From Blastocatellia bacterium (lineage in GTDB: Bacteria > Acidobacteriota > Blastocatellia > UBA7656 > JADIYM01), in NCBI GenBank assembly GCA_016705245.1, contig JADIYM010000018.1, positions 20,389 to 84,388 on the forward strand: a stretch of 64,000 bases of DNA, given 5' to 3'. Below the pieces are notes generated by a model. That model was not told the DNA's origin. It searched no databases and was given only the letters and a program-made list of their open reading frames with translations. Made by a program: the position numbers and the translations under genes. Positions 38,537-46,913 of this stretch are shown here, one piece after another; within the stretch, counting starts at the first letter, position 1; each line of letters begins with the position of its first letter.

Positions 38537-39541
38537 ATGAGCACCAGTACAATGACCTCTACCCCCCTTCTCGAACAGCTGACGACCTCCGACGACGCCA
38601 CATGGGCCGAAGTGCGCAGAGCGCTGCGACCCTCCATTCACGAGGTCGACCGAAACGCGACCGACATCTGGTTCGCGTTCTTCCCGTTCGTGCTGTCTCG
38701 CGCGCTCGACCGGGCGGCCGATCCTGCAAAGCTGGTTCGGCAACTCGCCCTTTTGGGACGCTACCGACTCGCGGACCAGATCGACTCGTCGCACACGTTC
38801 ATGTATGGACATCGCTACTGGCCGCAGGCAAAGGCGGCCGTGCGTGAGCTCGCGTTGGCTGACCGGGCCTCGGACGTAGCGCTGGCTGACGTCGTCCGCA
38901 CGGTCGCCCAGTCGGTCGCAGCCTCGGCGAAGGTGGCTCCGGATCTCGTGGCCGGCATCTCGGCCGTGGCGCTCGCGACGCTTGCCCAGGTGGGGCTCGA
39001 CGCCTTCTCGGCTACGCCGGGAAGTGTCTCGCTCGACGCGGCATCGGCAAAACGGAGTCCCGAGGAGGTGCTGAAGCGGCGCGCACGCGAACAGAAGCCG
39101 GGACTGCTCGGATTGCTCCGATCGATCGACCATCGATATACGGTGACCTTCGACGAGAATCGCGAGGAGTGCACGTTTCCGGCGGTCAACGGCCAGGACC
39201 TGACGATGGCCGGTGCGAATGACACTCGCGATCACGCCTCGGCGGATCCCCGTTGCGTCGAAGGCCCGATCCCGATCGAATGTCGGACGGCGGCGTGCGG
39301 CACCTGCTGGATCGGCGTGCTCGGCGGCGAGACGCGGCTGAGCGAGGTCGAGGATCGCGAGTGGCGGAAGATGAAGGAGTTCGGGTATCTCGACAGCGAT
39401 GACCCGCAGCCGATAATCCGGCTCGCCTGCCGATCGAAGGTTTCGGGCTCGGTGTCGATCGTAATCCCGCCGTGGAATGGCGTATTCGGGAAGCTCATCG
39501 AGGGCAAGATCGACGTGGAGGGGAGCGGCGAGGCGGAGTAG
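38537..39541 (+). CDS. 2Fe-2S ferredoxin domain fused to an unknown helical domain
   Basis: 334 residues. The first 200 are mostly helical and Ala-rich (VDRNATDIWFAFFPFVLSRA, LLGRYRLADQIDSSHTF) with no family I recognise. From about residue 205 a plant-type ferredoxin fold begins (YTVTFDENREECTFPAVNGQ). The four cluster ligands are in place: C-x4-C-x2-C in ECRTAACGTCWIGVL and the fourth Cys in RLACRSKVSGSVSI. This is a single-cluster electron carrier tethered to a partner domain, not a free ferredoxin. Soluble; no signal peptide. No oxidoreductase is adjacent, so the redox partner is unknown. Confidence 0.82.
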   Translation: MSTSTMTSTPLLEQLTTSDDATWAEVRRALRPSIHEVDRNATDIWFAFFPFVLSRALDRAADPAKLVRQLALLGRYRLADQIDSSHTFMYGHRYWPQAKAAVRELALADRASDVALADVVRTVAQSVAASAKVAPDLVAGISAVALATLAQVGLDAFSATPGSVSLDAASAKRSPEEVLKRRAREQKPGLLGLLRSIDHRYTVTFDENREECTFPAVNGQDLTMAGANDTRDHASADPRCVEGPIPIECRTAACGTCWIGVLGGETRLSEVEDREWRKMKEFGYLDSDDPQPIIRLACRSKVSGSVSIVIPPWNGVFGKLIEGKIDVEGSGEAE

Positions 39542-39561
39542 TGCGTCCCGTTCACTCTTTC

Positions 39562-39660
39562 CCTCTGTGACTTCGTGTCTCCGTGTCTCTGTGTGCGTAG
39601 CTCTCCCCTGAATGTGAAGGCGCTTCGCACACAGAGACACAGAGTCACCGAGACACGGAG
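39562..39660. repeat. Family C hairpin
   Basis: Left CTCTGTGACTTCGTGTCTCC and CTCTGTGTGCGTAG pair with right CTTCGCACACAGAGACAC and GAGACACGGAG around a longer centre (CTCTCCCCTGAATGTGAAGG). It starts 20 bases after the stop of the ferredoxin-fusion gene, between two same-strand genes. Confidence 0.88.
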
Positions 39661-39758
39661 CCGCTGAGATGAATGTGCTTCTCCTCACGGCATTGCCCCC
39701 GCTCCGGCCCTGCCCTTATAACGACACCACGACGTAACACCCTTCGAGGACCCTGCCC

Positions 39759-40694
39759 ATGTCATCGACGCCAGGCCCGGCCGCCGCCGCGCCCTCCCAG
39801 CAGATCTCTTGCCGGAATTGCGGTGCGACGACCGACTTTGAGGTCACCGCAAACGTCCTCAGGTGCGCCTTCTGCGGTTCCGAGCAGGTTGTGGCGCAGC
39901 CGTCGGACCCGAATCGACCGACGCCTGAGTCCATCCTCAGCTTCGTCATCGAGGAAGAGCAGGCCCGGGCGGCATATCGCGAATGGCTCGGCAACGGGTT
40001 CTTCCGTCCTGGCGACCTCACGAAGAGCGCTTCGCTGCGTGAGATTCGCGCAGTGTTCCTGCCATTCTGGGCGTTCGACGCGCGAGCAAACACGCAATGG
40101 ACGGCGATGTCGGGGCGCCATCGAACCAGCGTTCGCCAGGTCCAGACCGTGGTGAACGGTCAGAGCGTGCTTCGCGACCAGCAGGTGCAGGAAACCGACT
40201 GGTTTCCGGCCAGCGGTGACCACGTCGGACAATACACATGGGAGCTCGTATCCGCGTCGAAGGGGCTCGAACAGGCGTGGGTCGACGCCATCGAGCCGTT
40301 CAACTTCGGTGAATTGCGCGCGTACGACGGGAAATTCCTGCTCGGCCGTGGCGCCGAAGAGGCAGCGCTGGACCGCGCGCAGGCCGAAGACGTCGCGCGA
40401 AAGCTCATCGAGGCGAAAGAGCAGTCCGAGTGCGCGCGTCTCGTGCCCGGCGACACGCATCGCGACCTGCGCGTCTCGACGGCGCTCGAAGACGTCGCGG
40501 CGAAGATGATCTTTCTGCCGGTATGGCTCGCAGCCTTCGCCTACAAGCAGAAGGTCTATCGGTTCGTCGTCAACGGTCAGACGGGAAAGGTCACCGGCGA
40601 GGCGCCGATGAGCTACCTCAAGGTCGCGCTCGTCGTTGGCGCGGTGGCCCTCGTCGTCCTGCTCATCATCGCCATCGTCGCTATGTTGAAGTAG
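39759..40694 (+). CDS. Zinc-ribbon protein with C-terminal membrane anchor
   Basis: 311 residues. The N-terminal zinc ribbon (SCRNCGATTDFEVTANVLRC then FCG; CxxC-x15-CxxC) is followed by a long beta-rich middle (EIRAVFLPFWAFDARANTQW, MIFLPVWLAAFAYKQKVYRF). One hydrophobic helix at the C-terminus (VALVVGAVALVVLLIIAIVA) anchors it with the ribbon in the cytoplasm. Similar tail-anchored zinc-ribbon proteins are common and mostly uncharacterised; the repeated LPFW/LPVW segments also appear in proteins of the TFIIB-ribbon membrane group. It overlaps the convergent DUF4126 gene by 14 bases. Confidence 0.75.
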   Translation: MSSTPGPAAAAPSQQISCRNCGATTDFEVTANVLRCAFCGSEQVVAQPSDPNRPTPESILSFVIEEEQARAAYREWLGNGFFRPGDLTKSASLREIRAVFLPFWAFDARANTQWTAMSGRHRTSVRQVQTVVNGQSVLRDQQVQETDWFPASGDHVGQYTWELVSASKGLEQAWVDAIEPFNFGELRAYDGKFLLGRGAEEAALDRAQAEDVARKLIEAKEQSECARLVPGDTHRDLRVSTALEDVAAKMIFLPVWLAAFAYKQKVYRFVVNGQTGKVTGEAPMSYLKVALVVGAVALVVLLIIAIVAMLK

Positions 40695-41280
40695 CGGCGC
40701 GTCGTCCGCGCAGCCGGCGCAGGATCTTCGGAGCAAGCCATAGAACGGCCGCAACGGCAACCACGACGAAGCCGAGCATCAGGATCGGCAGGAAGGCGGC
40801 GAGCAACGTGCCGCCGACCGCGACGACGTCTTCGACAAGGCTCAATGCGATGTTCGAGGCTGGCTCAGGGCTCATGTTGGCGGCAACGCGCGTTGCTGCC
40901 TTCGCGCCGTGTGAGGTCAGCGCGACGCCGCCACCAAGCAGGAAGGCTACCACCTGGACCCACGGGCTGAAGTCGCCGAGGGCCGCGGCGGCGACGATCG
41001 CCCCGGCCGGGACTCGGACGAACGTGTGGACGACATCCCAGACCGAGTCGACGATTGGCACCTTGTCGGCGACGAACTCGATCAAGTAGAGCGTCGCGGC
41101 AATGCCGATGACCCACCAGTCCGTCACGACGCCGAGATCGCCGGGCAAGTCGAGGCCTGCGAAACGGCCGAGCAGGCCGAGTGTCGCGACCATCGCATAG
41201 AGGTTGATGCCGCTCGCCCACGAGGAACCGAGCGCCAGCCCGAGCGTTCCGAGCACTCCGATCACCGATGTCGAATCCAT
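40681..41280 (-). CDS. DUF4126 family membrane protein
   Basis: 199 residues with four to five hydrophobic segments (VIGVLGTLGLALGSSWASG, WWVIGIAATLYLIEFVADKV, VQVVAFLLGGGVALTSHGAK, ILMLGFVVVAVAAVLWLAP). The opening ASGINLYA and the EFVADKVP...D...H segment are typical of DUF4126, a family of unknown function. It ends in an Arg-rich tail. There is no operon partner; the neighbour upstream across a family B hairpin is the divergent LCAT-like lipoprotein. Confidence 0.78.
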   Translation of the reverse strand: MDSTSVIGVLGTLGLALGSSWASGINLYAMVATLGLLGRFAGLDLPGDLGVVTDWWVIGIAATLYLIEFVADKVPIVDSVWDVVHTFVRVPAGAIVAAAALGDFSPWVQVVAFLLGGGVALTSHGAKAATRVAANMSPEPASNIALSLVEDVVAVGGTLLAAFLPILMLGFVVVAVAAVLWLAPKILRRLRGRRAATST

Positions 41281-41357
41281 TGCCAGTGGCCTCCGGGCGC
41301 CGAGTATAGCAGCGTGATGGATGCAGGAATGCCCTTCCGAAGTTGCGTCTTTGCGCC

Positions 41358-41431
41358 TTTGCGCCTTTGCGCCTTTGCGTGAACCTCTCCTGGCGATTGA
41401 AGAAGTTCACGCAAAGGCGCAAAGGCGCAAA
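41358..41431. repeat. Family B hairpin with perfect 27-base arms
   Basis: TTTGCGCC words at 41358-41384 are perfectly complementary to 41405-41431 around a 20-base loop; one further TTTGCGCC unit extends the left side. It sits in the divergent spacer between the DUF4126 gene (start 41280) and the LCAT-like gene (start 41496), so here it cannot simply be a terminator. Confidence 0.92.
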
Positions 41432-41495
41432 CGGCATTCAACTTGCCGAAAATTGACCCTTCTCTGCACCGTGTGGTTTGATAGGGCGAATTTCG

Positions 41496-42953
41496 ATGTA
41501 TCGCTCCTGCTCCGCACATCGCGCGATTGCCGTGGTCCTGCTCGTGCTTGTCACCCTGGGCGGGACCTCGTGTGCGCGATCGCCTCGCAAGCCCAATCTC
41601 GAGCGGATCTTCGAGCCCGCGCGCCGGTCTTCGGGAAAGATGCCGATCATCGTCATCCCCGGAGCGCTCGGATCCCAGCTCGTCGACCCGAGCACCGGGC
41701 GCATCGTGTGGCCTTCCGCCGACAGGTACAGGGAAGACGATCTCGATCTTCCGATCTCGACCGACCTCGCCGCAAACCGCGACGGACTCATCGCCGCGCG
41801 GATCGTCGACACGACGAAACTCTCCATCCTGCTGCCGGAGATCCGCGTCTATCGCGACCTTCTGCGGGCACTCGAAGGCGTCGCCGGCTACCGGCCCGGT
41901 TCGATGGATCTGCCACCGACCGACGGGGCGACCGACACCTACTACATCTTTTCGTACGACTGGAGGCAGGACAACGTCGAGAACGCCCGGTTGCTCGCGC
42001 GAAAGATCGACGCACTCAAGTCCGAGCTCGGCCGGCCCGATCTCAGATTCAACATTCTGGCGCACAGCATGGGCGGACTCATCGCACGCTACTACGCGAT
42101 GTACGGAGACCGCGACCTCGACGCGCTTCCGGTCGACGGTCCGGACTGGCGCGGCGGCGAGAACATCCACCGCTTGCTGCTGGTCGGAACACCGAACCGC
42201 GGCGTGATGGACGCGCTGAGGTCGCTCGTCGAGGGCTACAACTATTACGGCGGCAACGTGAAGCGAAGCAAGCTGTTCAACAAGCTCGACGCCGACCTGG
42301 TCTTCAGCATGCCGTCCGTCTATCAGCTGCTGCCGTTTCCGGGGAGTGGAGCAATCATCAACGAACGTCTCGAGCGTCGTCCCGTGAACCTGCTCAACGT
42401 CGACGTGTGGCGTGAGAACGCGTGGTCGGTCTTCGCAGAACAACACCGCAAGCACACTCTCAAGAAGCTGGGTCCGAGCGCGAGCAACGCGCGCCTCGCC
42501 GAGGAGGAGGCCTTTCTCGCGGTGGTCCTTCAGCGCGCGCGGATCTTCCAGGAGAGCCTCGAGCGCAAGCCGGCGAGGCCGCGTCCATTCTCCCTCTACG
42601 TCTTCGGGGGCGACTGCGAGCCGACGCTCCAGGCGCCGCTCGTCGTCCCGGGCGACAAGGCGCCGCGCACGGCATTTCTCGCTCGAAACGTGCGCGTCGG
42701 CCGCGCCGTTCTCAGGAAGCGGCAACTTCTCGACCTGATGTTCGCTCCCGGCGACGGTCGCGTGACAAGGGGCTCGTTGATCGCCGAGTCATCGAGCGCG
42801 AGCGGTGGCGCGCCCATGCAGTCCGATCTCGGGTTCGATCACGTCGTCTTCGGCTGCCAGGAGCACGGCGAGCTGCCGAACAACACCGAGATGCAGAACA
42901 ACATCCTGAGCGTCGTCGTCAACGACTCGCTGGCCGAAAGGCCTGAGCGTTGA
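41496..42953 (+). CDS. LCAT-like alpha/beta-hydrolase lipoprotein
   Basis: About 485 residues. The signal peptide ends in lipobox-like LGGTSC, so the protein is probably membrane-tethered on the outside. It belongs to the lecithin:cholesterol acyltransferase-like alpha/beta-hydrolase group: IIVIPGALGSQLVD is the oxyanion strand region, YIFSYDWRQDN a family hallmark, and the nucleophile elbow AHSMGG holds the catalytic Ser. Asp and His candidates lie in the last third (LMFAPGDGRV; DHVVFGCQEHGEL). Bacterial members are phospholipases or acyltransferases; the substrate here is unknown. It is followed 16 bases later by a glycosyltransferase gene in the same direction, a likely operon. Confidence 0.86.
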   Translation: MYRSCSAHRAIAVVLLVLVTLGGTSCARSPRKPNLERIFEPARRSSGKMPIIVIPGALGSQLVDPSTGRIVWPSADRYREDDLDLPISTDLAANRDGLIAARIVDTTKLSILLPEIRVYRDLLRALEGVAGYRPGSMDLPPTDGATDTYYIFSYDWRQDNVENARLLARKIDALKSELGRPDLRFNILAHSMGGLIARYYAMYGDRDLDALPVDGPDWRGGENIHRLLLVGTPNRGVMDALRSLVEGYNYYGGNVKRSKLFNKLDADLVFSMPSVYQLLPFPGSGAIINERLERRPVNLLNVDVWRENAWSVFAEQHRKHTLKKLGPSASNARLAEEEAFLAVVLQRARIFQESLERKPARPRPFSLYVFGGDCEPTLQAPLVVPGDKAPRTAFLARNVRVGRAVLRKRQLLDLMFAPGDGRVTRGSLIAESSSASGGAPMQSDLGFDHVVFGCQEHGELPNNTEMQNNILSVVVNDSLAERPER

Positions 42954-42969
42954 GGTCCGGAGCGTGACG

Positions 42970-44556
42970 ATGTCGGCCGGGCCGCCGGTAGATCCGCCCT
43001 CCGATCCGGAGCGTTCTTCCAACGCGTCCGAAGACACGACGTCAGCCGCTCCACCAGAGACCGTCTCGATCGTCGAGCGGGGACTGGCGTTCTACCGCTC
43101 ACCCGCGCTGCTGTGGCTCATCGTTGCGGGCGGCGCCGTACTGCGCGTCGCCCAGTACCTCGCAAATCGCTCGCTGTGGGTGGACGAGTCGTACATTGCC
43201 CTCAATGTCATCGAGCGGTCGTTTGCCGGGCTGCTCGAGCCGCTGTTCCACAATCAGGCTGCCCCGATCGGATATCTCTGGACGTCGAAGCTGGCCGTCG
43301 TTCTCTTCGGCACGAGCGAATACGCCTTGCGCCTCGTGCCCCTCGTGGCCGGACTCGTCGCGCTCGTGCTGTTCATGCTGCTGGCGAAGAGGATGCTCGC
43401 AGCCGACGTCGTTCCGTGGGCGCTTGGTCTCTTCGCGGTGTCCGACCGGCTGATCTACTACGCCTCCGAGGTCAAGCAGTACTCGAGCGACGTCGCGGTG
43501 GCGCTCGCGCTCCTGCTGTGTGCGATGAGCCTGCTGTCGGACGAACTGACGTGGAAGCGCGTGACAGCGCTGTCGCTGGTCGGGGCGACCGGCATCTGGA
43601 TGGCGCATCCGGCGATCTTCGTCGCTGCGGGAGGCGGGCTCGTTACATTCGGCGTGACGGCAATCCGGCGCGAGTGGCCGCGTCTTGCGCGCATCGCGCT
43701 CGTGGGCGCGGTCTGGGCGTCGTCGTTCATTGCCTTTTTCGCCGTGTCGCTCAACCGTCTCACGCAGAACCCGAAGCACCTCCGCTACTGGGGCAGCGCC
43801 TTCATGCCCATGCCTCCGGTCACGCTCGATGACGCGCGATGGTTCAAGTCGACCATGATGACCGTCGTCGAAAATCCCGGCGGGCTGTCGCCGGCGTGGC
43901 TGGCAGTGGCGGCGATGTTTGCGGGCGCTGCGTACCTCCTCGTGACGAAGCGGGACGAGGCGCTGGTGGTCGTCGTCCCAGTTCTGTTGTGCCTGATTGC
44001 GTCGGGCCTTCACAAATATCCGTTCAGCAACCGGCTGCTGTTGTTTCTCGTCCCGGTGATGATCCTGCTGGCGTTCGGCGCCGTGCAGGGACTGATGGAG
44101 CGGACCGGGCGATTCGGCGCCATTCCGGCAATGCTTCTGGCAATGGCTCTCACGGCGACGCCGACACTCGGCGCACTTCGAGCGCTCAAGACGCCGCGGA
44201 CGCATGAGGAGCTCCGAACCGTGCTCGAGCACGTCCGCGACCATCGGCGTCCCGGTGACGTGATGTATCTCTACTATGCGGCGCAGTTTCCGATGCGGTA
44301 CTACGCCCCGCGGCTCGGGTTTGCCGAGGACGACTACGTTCAGGGGAAGATATCGAGGAAGAGTCCGGAGCGGTACCTGCGAGACCTCGACGAGTTGCGC
44401 GGACACCGCCGCGTCTGGGTTGTCTTCTCGCACGCCACCGAGAAGCGTGGGGTCGACGAGCAGCGGTACATCCTCGAGTACCTCGACCTCATCGGCGTGC
44501 GCGTCGAGGCCCGCCTCGAGCCTGATGCCGCGGCGTACCTTTACGACTTGAGGTAG
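42970..44556 (+). CDS. GT39/ArnT-like membrane glycosyltransferase
   Basis: Polytopic inner-membrane protein of about 528 residues. An Asp/Glu-bearing first loop, SLWVDESYIALNVIERS, is the hallmark of GT-C glycosyltransferases (PMT/ArnT type). It is followed by NQAAPIGYLWTSKL and about ten transmembrane segments (LRLVPLVAGLVALVLFML, LVGATGIWMAHPAIFVAAG, LLLFLVPVMILLAFGAV). A soluble C-terminal stretch (MYLYYAAQFPMRYYAPRLGF) follows. The ATG at 42970 has GGAG seven bases upstream; a GTG at 42964 is also in frame. It uses a polyprenyl-phosphate sugar donor by family analogy. A perfect hairpin begins 10 bases after its stop. Confidence 0.85.
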   Translation: MSAGPPVDPPSDPERSSNASEDTTSAAPPETVSIVERGLAFYRSPALLWLIVAGGAVLRVAQYLANRSLWVDESYIALNVIERSFAGLLEPLFHNQAAPIGYLWTSKLAVVLFGTSEYALRLVPLVAGLVALVLFMLLAKRMLAADVVPWALGLFAVSDRLIYYASEVKQYSSDVAVALALLLCAMSLLSDELTWKRVTALSLVGATGIWMAHPAIFVAAGGGLVTFGVTAIRREWPRLARIALVGAVWASSFIAFFAVSLNRLTQNPKHLRYWGSAFMPMPPVTLDDARWFKSTMMTVVENPGGLSPAWLAVAAMFAGAAYLLVTKRDEALVVVVPVLLCLIASGLHKYPFSNRLLLFLVPVMILLAFGAVQGLMERTGRFGAIPAMLLAMALTATPTLGALRALKTPRTHEELRTVLEHVRDHRRPGDVMYLYYAAQFPMRYYAPRLGFAEDDYVQGKISRKSPERYLRDLDELRGHRRVWVVFSHATEKRGVDEQRYILEYLDLIGVRVEARLEPDAAAYLYDLR

Positions 44557-44565
44557 ACCGTCCGG

Positions 44566-44685
44566 CATTGCGCGAAGCGCTTTGGAGTGCGGCGTGAATC
44601 GCCGCTTTGGATCATTCTCTCGGGTTGTGAGAGGCAGAATCCAAAGCGGCGATTCACGCCGCACTCCAAAGCGCTTCGCGCAATG
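44566..44685. repeat. Family A hairpin with perfect 47-base arms
   Basis: Arms 44566-44612 and 44639-44685 are exact reverse complements over 47 bases, with a 26-base centre that itself contains CTCTC/GAGAG. The words are CATTGCGCGAAGCGC, TTTGGAGTGCGGCG and TGAATCGCCGCTTTGGAT. It occupies virtually all of the 135-base space between two convergent stops (44556 and 44692). Identical arms imply recent arrival or active homogenisation. Confidence 0.97.
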
Positions 44686-44691
44686 CTCCGA

Positions 44692-45426
44692 CTACTCGTG
44701 TGCTCGCATCCGATCCGGGGCGTGGTCGGCGAGACGGGCCGTAGTGTGTTCGGTGACACTCGGCGGGGCGTCCTGAATATCGAACGCTACTGCTTCCGGT
44801 GGGGACGCGAGTTGCGGGGGCCGGACCTCTACATCAGGACCCGTCTCCGGGCGCGACTTGATGAACCCGGCCGCCACCAGCTTTCCGAGTCCGCTGAGCG
44901 TCGGGATCAGCCCGATCAGCCACGCAATCTTCGCAGCCTCGGCAACGTCGAATGGAATCCGCGCAGCCTTCTCAGGAGGAATCTTCAGCACGAGCATGTC
45001 ACCGAACACGAACAGGAAAACCATCATGGCTATGCCGAGAAAGAAGGACGGGAATCCTTCCGCCAGCAGCTTCGACCGACGGTCCTCCGGCGTCTTCGCT
45101 CGCTTCGGCGGTTTCGGCTGTGCCAGCTCGGATCTCCAATCTGGCAGCGAGAGTCTCGTCTCGCGAACGGCCTTGACCGTATCGCGATTCGCGGACGTCA
45201 GGGACTCGTTGATCTTCTCGAGATGCCGGCCAACCTGCTCCGAGACGTCGTCGAGCTTCATGTTCCCCATGAAGGTCCGAATCTTGGGAAGCAGGCCGCT
45301 GTCGCCGCGCGCGATGACCTCGCCGAGGTTGACGGCCTTCGTCACGAGCGCCAGATTCACGCCGCACTTCCGGCAGTAGTTCTGCCCATCCGCGGCATCC
45401 GCACCGCATTTCGGACAGTAGCTCAT
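44692..45426 (-). CDS. Zinc-ribbon membrane protein of unknown function
   Basis: 244 residues from the ATG at 45426 (MSYCPKCGADAADGQNYCRK), which follows GGAGAAG; an upstream in-frame start is poorly supported. The double CxxC zinc ribbon (CPKCG, CRKCG) is followed by a basic helical linker (about 40-125) and two transmembrane helices (PSFFLGIAMMVFLFVFGDML, IAWLIGLIPTLSGLGKLVAA). The C-terminus is acidic and His/Asp-rich. It resembles the many bacterial zinc-ribbon membrane proteins without an assigned role. It follows the VanZ gene by 45 bases and may be the last gene of the ATP-synthase transcript. Confidence 0.75.
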   Translation of the reverse strand: MSYCPKCGADAADGQNYCRKCGVNLALVTKAVNLGEVIARGDSGLLPKIRTFMGNMKLDDVSEQVGRHLEKINESLTSANRDTVKAVRETRLSLPDWRSELAQPKPPKRAKTPEDRRSKLLAEGFPSFFLGIAMMVFLFVFGDMLVLKIPPEKAARIPFDVAEAAKIAWLIGLIPTLSGLGKLVAAGFIKSRPETGPDVEVRPPQLASPPEAVAFDIQDAPPSVTEHTTARLADHAPDRMRAHE

Positions 45427-45471
45427 CGTCTTCTCCTCGAAATTCACGCGATCAGAAACGAATCGACCCGG

Positions 45472-45954
45472 CTACTTGTTCGCCGTGCGCAGCCGCCACC
45501 ATGCCAGCGCCAGCAGCGCGGCCCCGCAACCGACCGTGTCGATGACGACATCGCCAAGACTACCCGATCGGCTCGCGACAAACGACTGCCGAACTTCATC
45601 CGTCACCGCGAGCGCAATGCCGACGCCCAGCGCCGCCCAAATCCACGACCAGCACAGTCGCGGTTCGCGGCCGGCCCGCACGGCTCGAAACGCGAGCAGC
45701 CCGACTACGGAATAGGCGGACACGTGGCCGAGCTTCCTGACCGCAACGTGCGCCACGGCGATAGTTACGTCGGACGCCAGCGGCAGGAACCACCGCACGA
45801 TCGGCTCGACGAAACGGGATGTTCGTCCAGCGGAGAGTCCTTCCCCGCCCGACCCGAGGATGGCAAGCCACCAAAGCAACAGGGGACTCCACCAGAAGAG
45901 GAGTCCCCAGATTCGCCACCGCTGCTCGCCGGCGAGCTTCGATGTCTCCGGCAT
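45472..45954 (-). CDS. VanZ-family membrane protein
   Basis: 160 residues with four transmembrane helices (IWGLLFWWSPLLLWWLAILG, KLGHVSAYSVVGLLAFRAV, IWAALGVGIALAVTDEVRQS, VVIDTVGCGAALLALAWWRL). The conserved VanZ features KLGHVSAY and TDEVRQSFVASRSGSLGDVVID are clear. VanZ proteins confer low-level teicoplanin resistance in enterococci; the role in other phyla is unclear and probably concerns the envelope. It begins seven bases after atpG ends, so it is likely co-transcribed with the ATP synthase genes, where atpD would normally be found. Confidence 0.9.
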   Translation of the reverse strand: MPETSKLAGEQRWRIWGLLFWWSPLLLWWLAILGSGGEGLSAGRTSRFVEPIVRWFLPLASDVTIAVAHVAVRKLGHVSAYSVVGLLAFRAVRAGREPRLCWSWIWAALGVGIALAVTDEVRQSFVASRSGSLGDVVIDTVGCGAALLALAWWRLRTANK

Positions 45955-45961
45955 TGCTCGA

Positions 45962-46843
45962 TCAGTGCGACTGCGCGCCGCTCACAACCTCGATGATCTC
46001 GTTCGTGATGGACGCCTGACGAACGCGATTGGCGTGGAGCGTCAGTCGGCTGATCAGGTCAGAGGCGTTCTTCGACGCCGAGTCCATCGCGGTCATCCGG
46101 GCTCCGTGCTCACCCGCGACCGATTCGAGCAAAGCGTGGAAGATCTGCGTCTCGACGAACTTTGGAAGCAGCCGCTGGAAGATCTGGTCCGGCTCCTGTT
46201 CGTAGATGTAATCGACACCGGTGTCATCACCCGAAATCGATTCGTCGTGCGCCTCATCGAAAGCGCCGATCGGCAGCAGCTGGTCGACGATGACCTTCTG
46301 GCTCAGCACCGAGCGGAACTCGTTGAACAGCAGATACACCTTGTCGATGGCCAGGGACTCGTCATTCCAGGCTTCGAGGATCGAGTCCGCAATCTCCTGG
46401 GCGCTCGTGAACGTGACCTGCTTTGCCGTGACGCCGATGTACTCGGCAGGCATATCGAAATGACGGCGCCGGAAGAAATCACGGCCGCGGCGCCCGACCG
46501 GAATCATGCGGACCGACTTTTCGCCGTGCTCACGCACAAGAGCGCTGGTCGCCTTGATGATGTTTCCATTGAAGGCGCCGCAAAGGCCCTTGTCGGCCGT
46601 CACCAGCACGTACAGATAGTTCTCGTCGCCTCGCGGATCGAGTAGCGGGTGGCTGTAGCCTTCCGCCCGCTTGGCAAGGCTGCGAAGAACGCGCGTCATC
46701 AGCTTCGAATACGGACGCGCGGCGATGACGCGATCCTGCGCACGGCGAAGACGAGCAGCCGAGACCATCTTCATGGCCTTCGTGATCTGCTGCATGTTCT
46801 TGACCGACCGGACGCGGCGGCGGATGTCCTTCAGGTTCGCCAT
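45962..46843 (-). CDS. atpG: ATP synthase F1 subunit gamma
   Basis: Central rotor shaft of the F1 motor. The N-terminus MANLKDIRRRVRSVKNMQQI and TKAMKMVSAARLRRAQ is the classical gamma opening helix; the C-terminal helix (MDSASKNASDLISRLTLHAN then RVRQASITNEIIEVVSGA) closes the coiled coil. At 293 residues it has the usual length. It is fifth in the atp gene order b, b, delta, alpha, gamma. The next gene is vanZ-like rather than atpD, so beta and epsilon must be encoded elsewhere. Confidence 0.97.
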   Translation of the reverse strand: MANLKDIRRRVRSVKNMQQITKAMKMVSAARLRRAQDRVIAARPYSKLMTRVLRSLAKRAEGYSHPLLDPRGDENYLYVLVTADKGLCGAFNGNIIKATSALVREHGEKSVRMIPVGRRGRDFFRRRHFDMPAEYIGVTAKQVTFTSAQEIADSILEAWNDESLAIDKVYLLFNEFRSVLSQKVIVDQLLPIGAFDEAHDESISGDDTGVDYIYEQEPDQIFQRLLPKFVETQIFHALLESVAGEHGARMTAMDSASKNASDLISRLTLHANRVRQASITNEIIEVVSGAQSH

Positions 46844-46913
46844 TGTTTTCTTCTGTTCTCGAAGTTACGAAGCGCGGCGCCGGCCATTGAAGCCACCGGC
46901 GCCGCGTGAAACG

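Noticed and set aside
45472..45954. Glycopeptide-resistance cluster around the vanZ-like gene
   Set aside because: No vanHAX or vanRS genes are present; the gene simply follows atpG.
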